A stretch of 64,000 bases of DNA from Siphonodentalium dalli (GCA_032622095.1 CP136062.1:202333959-202397958), one strand, 5' to 3'; shown: positions 45,832 to 56,583, numbered from the stretch's first letter. Notes: generated by a model not told the origin, from the sequence alone. Numbers and translations: made by a program.

Positions 45832-46048
45832 TACAGTAATGCTCTAAGTAATCGACTCCTTAACCACAGCATAATTATGGGTAACTTTTAAGGATCTAGT
45901 CGGAAATATGGCTTGTTGCCATTCATCGGAAAGGTCTCCCAGAGAGCTTTCCGATGAATGGCAACAAGCCATATTTCCGACTAAATCCTGAAAAGTTACC
46001 CATAATTATGTTGTGGTTAAGGAGTCGATTACTTAGAGCATTACTGTA
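45832..46048. mobile_element. Element D5: palindromic mariner-type MITE
   Basis: TA-flanked, both arms complete. The termini read CAGTAATGCTCTAAGTAATC and the complement. Unpaired differences have accumulated: ACTTTTAAGGATCTAG on the left against a TCAGGATTTAG-type right arm, and GGAAAGGTCTC against GAGAGCTTTCC. The right arm has AATTATGTTGTGG where other copies have AATTCTGCTGTGG. Confidence 0.88.
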
Positions 46049-46909
46049 TATGCATGCCTCGTGTTATAGTAATTTGAGAGTGTCTGCGTATATATATATA
46101 TATATATATATATACGGCCTATTGAGGCGAAATCATTTGTCCGGAGAAATGAGACTCAATCGTGTGCAGTCTTTTCTGGATTTTGGCCCACAAAGCCAGA
46201 TCTTAATAACAGGTTTTAATTATGCTAACCAACGAAATTAAACTATTTATTTATAATCACCGTTTATAACTAAATACTTTAATTGTCCCTGCTCACATAT
46301 TAATTCATCGTAAGTTGTGAAGTACCAAATGTTCTTTTCATCGCGTTGGTCCATTGCTGATTTCGCGCTTTTTAACAACCACTGCCGATAGTCACGTGAA
46401 TTTGTTTTCTCGAAAAAAGTGGTTTCGGTCGAAAATTTCAACGACACAGTCATTGTAAATCATGTGTGAAGTCACACGTATACATACACCCATTACCTAT
46501 GAACATGCAGTTTTGATGCTACATAATAAGGTATAGTAATGCCACAGTAGCACGCACTACAAATATCACGTACGTATAACTGAACGAGGCTAATACAGTT
46601 GTGGTTGTCAAGACAATGTCTTATTTCCATGAGTGTTGACTTCAAGTTTGTTGTCATGAATGTGAAACAGTAACATCTCACCCAATAGTAATACTTGAAG
46701 AGCGTTCTTACTTACATGCGATATGGCTTAATTGTTTATTGATTATGACAGTTTTTTTTGTAATTTTGTGACGCGTGTCTTCTACGAATGACCCTGACTG
46801 GAAGTCATATTTAATGTTAGTTACCTGCTTAACACTGGTTAGGGAAAGTTTTATAACATAGTGACAACTCGGATGCAAATTATTAAAGGTGTGATCCCTC
46901 TGCCCTACA
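46049..46909. other. Non-coding stretch with (TA)n
   Basis: A (TA)n tract of about 26 bases at 46089-46114. Minus-strand frames at 46247-46453 and 46493-46681 have no domain. Confidence 0.45.
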
Positions 46910-47298
46910 TTAACCCTTTACCCAACAGAAGGGCCCTGTGTCAATGCATTCTCTTATATATGCGAGTCGACCATAGGTCGCCTCGCATATATAAGAGAAT
47001 GCATTGGTTTAACACATTAAAAATTATAAAATTGTTAAAGAATGTAAGAAAAAATGGTAAAAAAAGATTTTTTTTAGTCCAATGAATTCTCTTATATATG
47101 CGAGGCGACCTATGGTCGACTCGCATATATAAGAGAATGCATTGGCACAGGGCTAACTGTAACTATCACAATGTGGTCAAGGAGCCGGTTCCAATGATAT
47201 CCATATTTGTATGGTTCTATTGAGACAGACCGAAGATATTTTAGGCTGTTGAAGCTTTATTTGGCCGGTTTTGGCCGGTTTGTTGGGTAAAGGGTTAA
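46910..47298 (+). mobile_element. Element A6: complete palindromic MITE
   Basis: TTAA at both edges, CCCTTTACCCAACA termini, two palindromes, and a linker with a single TTAAAGAATGTAAG unit and a GATTTTTTTTAG end. The first core is preceded by TGTGTCAATGC (T for C), and the second begins TCCAATGAATTC. The right unique segment is intact to GGCCGGTTTGTTGGGTAAAG. Confidence 0.9.
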
Positions 47299-48819
47299 GC
47301 AGTATAGATATAAGATAACTTTCAGTCAGAGGCACACGCCAACAGCAGCTTCTATTACCAATAATTGACATTTGCTCATTTGGACCACACATCGATCCGT
47401 TCGAAAATAACAAACGCATGCATCAAATTAATAAAGATAATAAATAAAGATAATGAATAAAGATAAACCAGTAGATCTAGGGAAAAAATAAATAAATAAA
47501 ATTTACAGAATATATACGTATAAATACGTATATGTACGCTATATATAGAAAGTCATATGTCACATGCATGCGGATATACGCTGGATCGGTGTTCTTTATT
47601 GCCCCAGACATATTTCGCACACACATGATCGTAGTTATTTGCAGTAGAAGAACGTCTTTAACAGTTATGTCTTATTAACGTAGAGGGTTGTTTGGAGACC
47701 GCCGTCTGCTCAAATACACTGATTGATTTTACAGCAGGTGATTATGCTGATTTACACAAACTTTTTCGAAGATACTGACTCAAAAGAGTCTACACTAATC
47801 ATTTCATATAACAAATATGTTGGTGTTGTTGTAAGTGATATTCAACGTGTCCGGGAAGAGATATCACGTCTTTAGTGATAAATTAACTAATCCCTTTCTT
47901 TGCGAAGTACACAAAAAATTTAAACCGCAGTTGACGTACGACGCGTTATTTCACGAACCAGCCAATGGTATTGCAATTGGCGATAAACATGTTATCCCGT
48001 CCATCACTCACTGAATTGCATTGCAATGCAGATCGACTGAGAGCAATAAGGAGCGATAAATGTCTCAACGCTACATTAATAGCGGGTAAGCGTATCATAT
48101 TATGTTGTATCGAATAACCATAATAACAGAGTGTCCCTTTGTTGGGTCGCCGTTAAATGATAATTCTTTTTAGATAAAACCTCATGTCGACTTTTAATGA
48201 CTGACTTCTGAGCTATTGCTGGAGTCGTCTTACTCGAGAGGCCCATTCAACTTTCATCTTAGATACTAACAGCGATGTCATGATATCCGTAAAAATCCGA
48301 CGTTTTGCTTGTTAGTTAGGAGTGACGGTCTGTAGTCGTACGAACTAGCAATGTTAAGAATGTGAACCAACGCAAGTAGTCGGTCGCGCATTGCGAAAAC
48401 TTCGATTTGATTCAAGACTGAATATATATTAGATTTCTTTTGTCCGTGATGAAATCCATACAGGACTAAATTACTTGCATTCAATTCCAATGGAAAAATA
48501 TGTGTTAATATAAAGCATTTTCTTGTACAAAAAGATCCTGTCCCGGGAGGGGGTGGGGGCAAATACTTATACCGTATGTCGATAAATAAGTTGAGTACTT
48601 TTGTACGGAGTGGATACCCCACATGCATGTAAACACATCCTGACTGTAACCCGAGTCACATAACTTGCCCCTGGAAAAATGAAAGATTGATAAGTTATGG
48701 TTTAACGCTATGCCATATCACGACAGAAACAGATCGTCAAAAACAATTGTGGCGAAGCAGCTGTTTACATAAATCAGACATGGGATCAAACTAAAAATAT
48801 GACTTACATATTTACAAGT
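47299..48819. other. Non-coding stretch, nothing recognised
   Basis: A short AATAAAGATAAT tandem lies at 47428-47465. A G-run is present at 48546-48560. The minus-strand frame at 48278-48628 has no domain. Confidence 0.4.
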
Positions 48820-48991
48820 AATACACCCTTCTGATTGGAGCTTCCTGAAATTTTGCGAAAACCATGTGCCAATGTATTCTCTTATATATGCCTTGACATT
48901 GTGAGTAGTACATTCTATTACATATGCGAGGTGCATGGAGCGCATGACCTTTAATGCTGGACCAGCGCAGCTCCCGCCATGAAAGTGTTAA
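48820..48991 (-). mobile_element. Element C4: degraded family C MITE
   Basis: The right end GCAGCTCCCGCCATGAAAGTG is followed by TTAA. The left end (ACACCCTTCTGATTGGAGCT) has lost its TTAA. The core is reduced to CCAATGTATTCTCTTATATA followed by TGCC, and a single CATATGCGAGGTGCATGG; both palindromes have lost an arm. Confidence 0.65.
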
Positions 48992-49094
48992 GTATCCCAT
49001 GTCTGTTTAAGAACTCGTGTTAAAAGGGCTACACACGGTTATAAACGTTGTATTTGTGTCCAACACAACCATTGAACTTGCAATAACATTCTGA

Positions 49095-49325
49095 ACTGTC
49101 ACCGAACTGCACTAATAAATAATGAGTTGATTTCGGTGTAACCAGGGCATGGAACAACATATCCTCGTGCAAATAGCTTCATATTGGACCTAAATATTCA
49201 CATAGGTTTATATTGGACTTATTTAATTATGAAATAAGCCCATGGTAGACTTTATAACACATTATAAAGAGCGTACATATAAGTCGATTAAGGTTAATTT
49301 TGAGTGTAAACAAAGTATGCCGACA
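49095..49325. repeat. Dispersed repeat family N, copy N3, left part
   Basis: Contains CATATCCTCGTGCAAATAGC, TTCATATTGGACCTAAATAT, CACATAGGTTTATATTGGAC and TATGAAATAAGCCCATGG, the family N blocks in reverse. Further sequence of the same repeat (TTATTTTTAGGAGAACCGGC) appears on the other side of B1 at 49788-49850, so B1 interrupts this copy. Confidence 0.55.
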
Positions 49326-49786
49326 TATGACCCGCCATATCAAATCCAGTCGTAAAGTCGGGATTTTTTTACCCTGTGCCAATGCATTCTCTTATATATG
49401 CGAGTCGACCATAGGTCGCCTCGCATATATAAGAGAATGCATTGGCCTAACAATTTTTTATCATTTTTTTTAAATAAATGTTTCTTACAATTTTTAGGAC
49501 ATAAAATAAAAAACATCCATTACCATGCAGGGAGCCCCACACATATATAGAAGCACATAGAAGAGTGTCGTCTGTTCATGTTTGTCTGGGGCTCTGTATG
49601 GGTGAAATTATAAAATTGTTAAAGAATACAAGAAAAAATTATTAAAATTGTAAAAAATTGTTAGGCCAATGCATTCTCTTATATATGCGAGGCGACCTAT
49701 GGTCGACTCGCATATATAAGAGAATGCATTGGCACAGGGTGAAAAAAATCCCGACTTACGACTGGATTTGATATGGCGGGTCACAC
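49326..49786 (+). mobile_element. Element B1: MITE with TGTGACCCGCC ends and two shared palindromes
   Basis: The terminal repeats (left TATGACCCGCCATATCAAAT with a 2-base loss, right the complement) continue through CCAGTCGTAAAGTCGGGATT and a T-run into the same 67-bp palindromes found in family A. The inverted arms are thus about 115 bp. Between them lie an AT-rich linker and a unique block with AGGGAGCCCCACACATATAT and GTCTGGGGCTCTGTATGG, absent from A. No coding. The superfamily is not clear; flanks are AT-rich and the target duplication is ambiguous. Confidence 0.85.
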
Positions 49787-50370
49787 ATGAGCTTATTTGT
49801 GTTATGTAAATAAGCGCAATATGTGCTTATTTTTAGGAGAACCGGCTGCATTGACAGATACATGTGTGTGGACTGCAGTCTGGGTGAACGTCGACTCTAT
49901 ATTTGAAATATGTTGTAATGAATATTTAGGTATGAGTTTACTCAGACTGTGTGGACTGGTGTTTGTTATATGTTCGTTGCTCACTCTGGAGGTTGTAGCG
50001 TGTAATATACTCAAATATAGGTCGATATTATTTTATTTAATTGAACAAACATTTGCTTTATATGAAGACTGTACCTCATAATGTAGTGAACAATATTTCT
50101 GTTAACGTTGACGCCGCCAAAGATGTTGTTGAAGTAATCGGTTTGTATTGTTCAAGGACATTACATTTTTTTAATAGAACGTTTTAAATCTTCCGTATTT
50201 TGCTGTATTTCCCAAAAATACTTTTCACGGACAATTTCAAGTTGTCGTTGTGATGCAATCGCCGCATGCCACGAAGCCCATGTGTTCTATGGGTCTTAAT
50301 TCGTGGTGATGATGCCATCATGATGGTGTGACTAACTTCCCATATACTTTGACCGGAACTAGTTCCCAAC
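49787..50370. other. End of repeat N3, then unrecognised sequence
   Basis: The first 65 bases complete N3. A 94-codon plus-strand frame (49797-50081) includes a hydrophobic segment (LCGLVFVICSLLTLEVVAC) that would look membrane-spanning, but its N-terminus lies in the repeat and no family is recognised, so it is probably chance. Confidence 0.35.
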
Positions 50371-50602
50371 TTAACCCTTTCTTTACTAAATGGATTCTCC
50401 AATTCAGTTATAAAAGGAATGATCTATTATTCACCCGGAGGGGTTTTCGGGAAAATTAACAGACGACAGATAATACAAGTATAGAAGGAGTCCTATTTAC
50501 TGGAGGGAAATGCTCATTATGGTAGTTTGTTGAAATTAGTATCTGAACATGTCCTAAGGGATAACTACTCATCACTAAGTATTTAGTATAGAAATTGCTA
50601 AG
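50371..50602 (+). mobile_element. Element F8: family F MITE
   Basis: The left end TTAACCCTTTCTTTACTAAA is perfect. The interior matches F7 closely: CAATTCAGTTATAAA, GACGACAGATAATACAAGTA, CCTATTTACTGGAGGGAAAT and TCTGAACATGTCCTAAGG. The right end (TATTTAGTATAGAAATTGCT, then AAG) is mutated from TTAA. Confidence 0.78.
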
Positions 50603-50726
50603 CGAAATCCATGTTCACCCCTTGTTGCATGTTAAAATTGTCCGACTGGTAAACACGAGGTGCGTTAAGATGTTAAAACAAATGTCACACAAACGACAGC
50701 GTGAAGAAGAATGGTGTGCTTAGAAA
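50603..50726. other. Short unrecognised spacer
   Basis: No feature recognised between F8 and the C5 fragment. Confidence 0.4.
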
Positions 50727-51015
50727 ACCATGTGCCAATGCATTCTCTTATATAGGAGAATGCTTTGGCCTAACACATTTTATATTATGTTTTATAACGG
50801 TTAAAGAATGTAAGAAAAGATGATAAAAATTTATATTTATTGTTAAAGAATGTAAGAAATAATGAGAAAAAATGAGAAAAATTAGGAAAAAATGAGAAAA
50901 AAAAAAGAGAATTTGTTTAAAGAATATCAGAAAAAATGAATTTTTTTTTTATGGAATGTAAGAAAAAGTTATTCAAAAAACGATAAAAATTGTTAAAGAA
51001 TGTAAGAAAAAATTT
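50727..51015. mobile_element. Element C5: fragment with collapsed palindrome and expanded linker
   Basis: It begins AAAACCATGTGCCAATGCAT and continues to CTCTTATATAGGAGAATGCT; the apex of the palindrome is deleted, leaving a mini-hairpin. The linker that follows is expanded into at least five degenerate copies of a TTGTTAAAGAATGTAAGAAA unit (50795-51015). No right terminus or second palindrome was found. Confidence 0.62.
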
Positions 51016-52291
51016 AAAATATGATAATAAACCCCAGTCCTTAACCAACTCACCTATCTGGTCATTCCACCCTATTACTGCCCTGTCCTTGGATCAGGAT
51101 GGCCCGAGAGAAAACGTTATGCAATGTACGGGAGAATACTCTAGTCTTATTCTGGATAAATACTTGGCACCAGCAGGCAAGCATATAGCATCAGCGTAGT
51201 GTCGTGTCGGATCTAAAAGGTTCTAAATGTATGGAGGGGTGTCGACGGCTGGATGCTTTTGCGCACTCTTAAAGTTCAGGGTATCTTCAACATGATACAT
51301 TCTGATACATTCAGCAACAATACGACATCAATTAGGCATATGTTGTCGCAGCAGTCTCATTAAAATACTAAATATTTACTAAGTCAATTGATATTATATA
51401 TGCTAGAGTTATTTCTATGGTGTATGCTGCACATTGGATAATAAGTGCACATTAGTGCAGATGGCGCACACTGCAGTAGGCCACTGGAAACTATGGTTGT
51501 TGTTATTGTTTGTATGATCTGAACCAATTGGAGTTGGTGGGTTCTTGTTGTGCAAGGGGTTTGGGGCCCTTCTATATTACCTCACGGCTTGATACTGCTG
51601 CTGTTTGATCTGGAGTGTGTATGCACTTAAGGCGTGTGGGGCATTATGTCAGAATGGACGTCTTCGGCGAAGGAATTTTTGTTTAATTATGTATACCGTA
51701 TTCGGAGATATAATCCACTGGTTACCTCTTGGCCGAGAAACCAGTCACGTCGGATTTAAGTACAGCTGGCTTTCTGGTTTTTTTTAAAGAAAATATATGA
51801 AGATAAATGGAGATAATATTCTGGTCACCGCGACATGCACTTGAGTATCTACACAATCGTGTTATCAGATTTGAGGTTCAAAATCAGGAACGTTGGGAAT
51901 TTCAAGAATGATTATACTACATTGTTTTGGACATTTTAATATAAATTTAATTGATATTATGTGATATCCAGGTGACATAATTTAATATGAAACATTCTGC
52001 ACTTAGTTGTAAATTTCCGACATGGAAGACAAGACGCTTCAATATCTTGAGTGACTTCACAGCCGTGCTACATTTATGGGTCAGAACCAAGATATTTGCA
52101 AGTTTCAAGCGTGAACGATATACTTGCATAAAATCCTTAGATAACAGTTTCTGACTTTCGAAATCTGAAATCTGAAATCTTTCATATCAAATAGGGGCGG
52201 TAATGATCGCAAAGTTTTTATACTAAATTTGAAATTCGTTGAACTAGTGTCAGACAACTTTTACTTGAGGAAAGGGTTCCATGTGGAGTTT
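51016..52291. other. Non-coding stretch, nothing recognised
   Basis: About 1.3 kb with only short frames and no domain. No repeat family recognised. Confidence 0.4.
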
Positions 52292-52383
52292 GCAGAATGA
52301 GGTCCCCATAGGGTGAATTTAGTTATGCTATCCCGCATAGCGGACTAGCATCACTAAATGCATCCTATGGGACCTCATTCTGC
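52292..52383. repeat. Palindrome J1 (92 bp)
   Basis: GCAGAATGAGGTCCCCATAG at the left and the near-complement CTATGGGACCTCATTCTGC at the right, with a GGTGAATTTAGTTATGCTA / TAGCATCACTAAATGCATCC inner stem and an ATAG loop. It has a sister copy 164 bp downstream. A very small foldback MITE or a structured element. Confidence 0.78.
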
Positions 52384-52547
52384 TTAGGCCCAATATTCTC
52401 TGGAACGTTTCTTTATTATCAAATTTCTATAGAAAGTTATTCACATAGATCCCATTTCTGTTCAGTTTAGTTTCTCTATTTCCCAAATTGGCAGACGACA
52501 CATTGCATAACCGAGGTTCCCAATGGGTGTACATCACAATATCATCA

Positions 52548-52638
52548 CAGAATGAGGTCCCAATATGGTGAATTTGTTGATGCTAGCCCGCTGTGCAGGA
52601 TAGTGCCACTAAATTCACCATCTTGGGACCTCATTCTG
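52548..52638. repeat. Palindrome J2 (91 bp)
   Basis: Same family as J1: CAGAATGAGGTCCCAATATG, then GTGAATTTGTTGATGCTAGC, meeting the complementary TAGTGCCACTAAATTCACC and TTGGGACCTCATTCTG. It differs from J1 by several substitutions, mostly in the inner stem. The two copies share orientation. Confidence 0.78.
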
Positions 52639-52701
52639 CAAATGACAGGCACACTTAACTCAGGCTTGCCTAGGCGGAGCTCCAAAATAACATATGAACC
52701 C

Positions 52702-53078
52702 CTCCCTTTACCCAACAAACCGACCAAAAACGGCCAAATAAAGCTGCAACAGCCTAAATTATCTTGGGTCTGTCTCAATAATATGGATATCATTGGAACC
52801 GGCTCATTGACCACATTGTGATGGTTACAGATATGCCATGTGCCAATGCATTCTCTTATATATGCGAGTCGACCATAGGTCGCCTCGCATATATAAGAGA
52901 ATGCATTGGCCTAAATTTTAACACTTTTTACCATTTTTTCTTACATTCTTTAACAATTTTATAATTTTTAATGTGTTAAGCCAATGCATTCTCTTATATA
53001 TGCGAGGCTACCTATGGTCGACTCGCATATATAAGAGAATGCATTGGCACAGGGCCGTTCTGTTGGGTAAAGTGTTAA
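52702..53078 (-). mobile_element. Element A7: family A MITE with one mutated edge
   Basis: The right edge TTAA is present, preceded by TGTTGGGTAAAGTG. The left edge is CCTCCCTTTACCCAACAAAC without TTAA. The unique segment has small losses (CTCAATAATATGGATATC lacks the TAGAACCATACAAAT part). Both palindromes are present; the second has GAGGCTACC for GAGGCGACC. The linker carries one unit. Directly preceded by J1 and J2. Confidence 0.85.
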
Positions 53079-54077
53079 CCTTTTCTATACTAAATCGGGG
53101 ACCAACCCAGAGGGCGACTTGGGAGATATCTTCTCCATATAATGGGAAATTCGACTGACACACGAGAGTCTGGTTAGTTGGAAATTTACCGGCCAACAGT
53201 ATCAACTACGCACATGGACTCAAGTCATAGAGGCAGTCATACAAAAGACATGTAATATAGTAGCAAATATGACAAAAAATGCGTCTCGTTTCATCTTGTC
53301 AGTTCACACCCGTCGGGGATTTGACTTTAAAGGGTGCCTTGTTCCGCCTTCCAGTTTGCCGAACATTCGTATCTAGCTCATCGCCAAAACACAGACACCT
53401 GTTACAGGAGGTGTATTGTTGAGAATCCACCCAGATCTTAGCTTACAAGTCTGTGATTCATTGCCAGGCAAGGATTTCTTATCTCTCAAATCAACCATAT
53501 TTCGTGTGCTGATAACACCGTCACTAGCGGATTCGCGGTTTTATGCTTCCCCGTAATAAAAGAAAACAACTGTTTGTGTCTGTTCTTATCGTGCGATACA
53601 ATGTGGAACAACTCAATTTACAAACGTCAGAGATCCGATTCAGCTTTGTTCCAATTGTGTGGCAGTAAGGCTCATGTTAATTAAACTTCTGCATACCGTC
53701 AACTGAGAGTCCCATTTTACAATGTAATAATGCGCAATGAATTTGTTTTGTTAACTGTTTTCCGAAAGACTGAATTGTAAGGTGCAATTGTGGAACTATT
53801 AGATTGAATTTCATGCTTTCTTTCAACATTACAATACTTTTAAAGCAATGAACACTTATTGAGTTATATTTACTGCCGACGGCATCCCTTCGACACCTAA
53901 TCTACGGAATGTTTATGTCATCGTCTAAAATCTATCATGGACAAAGTCGTTCACATTTATGCTAAGATGTTAGTGTTATTTTGATATTTTAAACGGACAT
54001 GGCTCATTCGAACTTCGAAAACAAATTCTACGTAATTTGGAGCGACGGTTACGATAGGTCGACAAATAACGGACTAT
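53079..54077. other. Non-coding stretch, nothing recognised
   Basis: About 1 kb of unique sequence, no supported gene or repeat. Confidence 0.4.
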
Positions 54078-54410
54078 TGATATACCGGCTGCATATGTTC
54101 TGATAAACACTTGCCAAAGTCACAGCAATTTTTCAGTCGTTTTCAACTTTTCCCCAGAAGTCAGACTGACGCTCTTTATTGCTACCATATCAGGAACATA
54201 CTACCACGGAACGATCTTTTCTGGTCCATGTCGTGCAAATGGCTGTTTTGTGTTTGGGACCCAGTTGTATTTTTCATTACTTCAATACGTCTTTTTGGGT
54301 TACATAACGCTCGTAGAAAGGTAGTTAAGATATTTATCGACCTATTTCATTACCAAGAAAAATTCAAAAGCGAAAAATATTATGTGTATTTTGGAGCGCA
54401 AACCGACATG
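54078..54410 (+). repeat. Dispersed repeat family E, copy 3
   Basis: It aligns with E1 from CTTGCCAAAGTCACAGCAAT and with E2 from GATATACCGGCTGCATA through GACGCTCTTTATTGCTACC, TACTTCAATACGTCTTTTTG and ATTTATCGACCTATTTC to GTATTTTGGAGCGCAA. Being the longest copy, it defines the family limits best. Confidence 0.62.
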
Positions 54411-54503
54411 TGACTTTAAAGGAAATTTCCAGCACTTTGGTTCTGTATATTCCGATTATCTCACTAAAGTACGTGGGAAATATTGTATGGGGAAGCTTAT
54501 AAA

Positions 54504-56583
54504 TGTGACCCGCCATATCAAATCCAGTCGTAAGTCGTTTTTTTTTTACCCTGTGCCAATGCATTCTCTTATATATGCGAGTCGACCATAGGTCGCCTCG
54601 CATATATAAGAGAATGCATTGGCCTAACAATTTTTTATCATTTTTTTTAAATAAATGTTTCTTACAATTTATAGGACATAAAATAAAAAAACATCCATTA
54701 CCCTGCCGGGAGCCCCACATATATATAGAAGCATATAGAAGAGTGTCGTCTGCTCATGTTTGTCTGGGGCTCTGTATGGGTGAAATTATAAAATTGTTAA
54801 AGAATACAAGAAAAAATTATTAAAATTGTAACAAAATTGTTAGGCCAATGCATTCTCTTATATATGCGAGGCGACCTATGGTCGACTCGCATATATAAGA
54901 TAATGCATTGGCACCAGGGGGGGGGGGTCGCGCACAAAAATTCCATATATGAGGCGGGGGTGGGTGGGTCATTTCACCCGGAAAAAATGCGTAAATGACC
55001 AAAAATGCAAATTTTTTCCTCCACTTAAAATCACTGTTTTTGTGTTCATGTAATCTGTTAATATCAACCATATGACACACTATGCTATTTAAAACATACT
55101 AACCAGAACTAACTACCATTTAGGGGTGTATGTATGCTGATGTATGTCAAAATTAATGTACCAGATTTCGACGGATGAAAGATATATTATATAAGCATAA
55201 TTATGAAATGCATGATTACCATCTTCTGTTCTTAATCCACATAATGGATATTATTTGTTATCAAGATAAACTTGATGATACAAACAAAAATAACAGTTCC
55301 ACTATATTCCACTGGTTTAAAACTATAAAACAAAATAACTCATACAAAAAGTTCATACTATTTGGATAACAGTATGAAAACTTAGCCTTTTGTGATATTA
55401 AATCAACCACAGTTATTATTCACAAGTCTAAGCAGTTAGGTACTGTACACATACCTGTAATAAGGTAGTATATCTTGGAGTTCCAGTTATTTGACTGCCA
55501 ATACATATGGTATTGTAATTATTAGTTGTTTGTTCATTATTGGTTGCTTTGATATTCAATTTAGGATATAGCAGGATAGAGCAATGTAACTATAAAAGTA
55601 GCTTTTGGTATTAAAGTCTCAACTTATTCCATATGCAACATAAAGCTAGAATATAAACATGACTAATATGAACTTTGTTCTTGAAACTAATTATAAATCA
55701 TACTAACCTGGATCAAACTGCACAGGTAATCTATGCAACTCTCTTCATGCGAACTTTCTCAGAGTCACATATCTCAACTGAACAGTCTGATCCAGGATGC
55801 TTGTTCTTATAATGGGTTTCCATGTGATACGTCCAGTAAACCACATTGCACAGGGGTGCCTACATGTATACAGACGGTTTGTACAAGGTGACCGTGGCTT
55901 GGATATCTCTGCTGGCTTTAAACTAAACTTTATACTCTGATAATAAGTTAATAATACTACCAATTTTTCGCTAATATTGGTATATGTCAATCTGCAAACC
56001 AACATGACATACATACATGTATTTAGACTGAGCTGCTGTGAGTGTGACTTTCCTTGGCTTGGGTCCCAGATGAAATTTGTTCTACCCCTATTACTACAGT
56101 ATTACTATTGGGCCTTGACTCTAAAACATCTTATACTATTGTTATATAAAAGAATATGGAGTTATTGAGGATATCAGGAAATGTATTACCTCGTAATTAT
56201 TATGTTTTATGGCATTATGCCCAATGTTTTTAAGTGCATGCGTTCAGCATTTCCACATTTTATACTAATAGAATTATCTCCCTTTAGGTTTACTAAAATG
56301 CTGGGAATAGTATTAAATAATAAGAAATGGAACAATTCTTTGCTAGGCTTTGATTTGGTTTATATTTTATGTTTTTTGTAAGATTTTGGGGGGTGGGTCC
56401 CAAAAATTGGGCGGAAAAAAAAAGAAAAAAATTGCAGGTAGAGGGGTGGTGGGTCCCCGAAAGGGGCAAAAACATTTTTTTCGCCCTATATATGTAAAAA
56501 AAAATCCGCGACCCCCCCCCCCTGTTGGCACAGGGTAAAAAAATCTCGACTTACGATTGGATTTGATATGGCGGGTCACATAT
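54504..56583 (+). mobile_element. Element B2: palindromic MITE split by a hAT-type insertion
   Basis: The left part (54504-54914) has the TGTGACCCGCCATATCAAAT terminus, both 67-bp palindromes and the GGGAGCCCCACATATATATA block. The right terminus (GGCACAGGGTAAAAAAATCT through GGCGGGTCACA) is 1.6 kb away at 56526-56583. Between them is a foreign element at 54915-56524, flanked by duplicated TTGGCAC from the edge of the second palindrome. Without the insertion, B2 would match B1 in length and order. Confidence 0.87.
54915..56524. mobile_element. 1.6-kb non-autonomous hAT-type element nested in B2
   Basis: The ends are inverted repeats CAGGGGGGGGGGTCGCG and CGCG followed by a C-run and CTG, with imperfect continuation (CATATATG and GGCG words). 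The flanking TTGGCAC is duplicated at 54908-54914 and 56525-56531. CAGGG ends and a 7-8 bp target duplication point to hAT. Frames inside (such as 55175-55369 and 55977-56168) are short and AT-driven; no transposase with a BED finger or hATC dimerisation domain is seen. Sub-terminal sequence is G- or C-rich; the middle 1.2 kb is plain AT-rich DNA of unknown origin. Confidence 0.8.

Noticed and set aside
49797-50081. 94-codon frame with a membrane-like segment
   Set aside because: Begins inside the N3 repeat and resembles nothing known; one hydrophobic stretch can arise by chance in AT-rich DNA.
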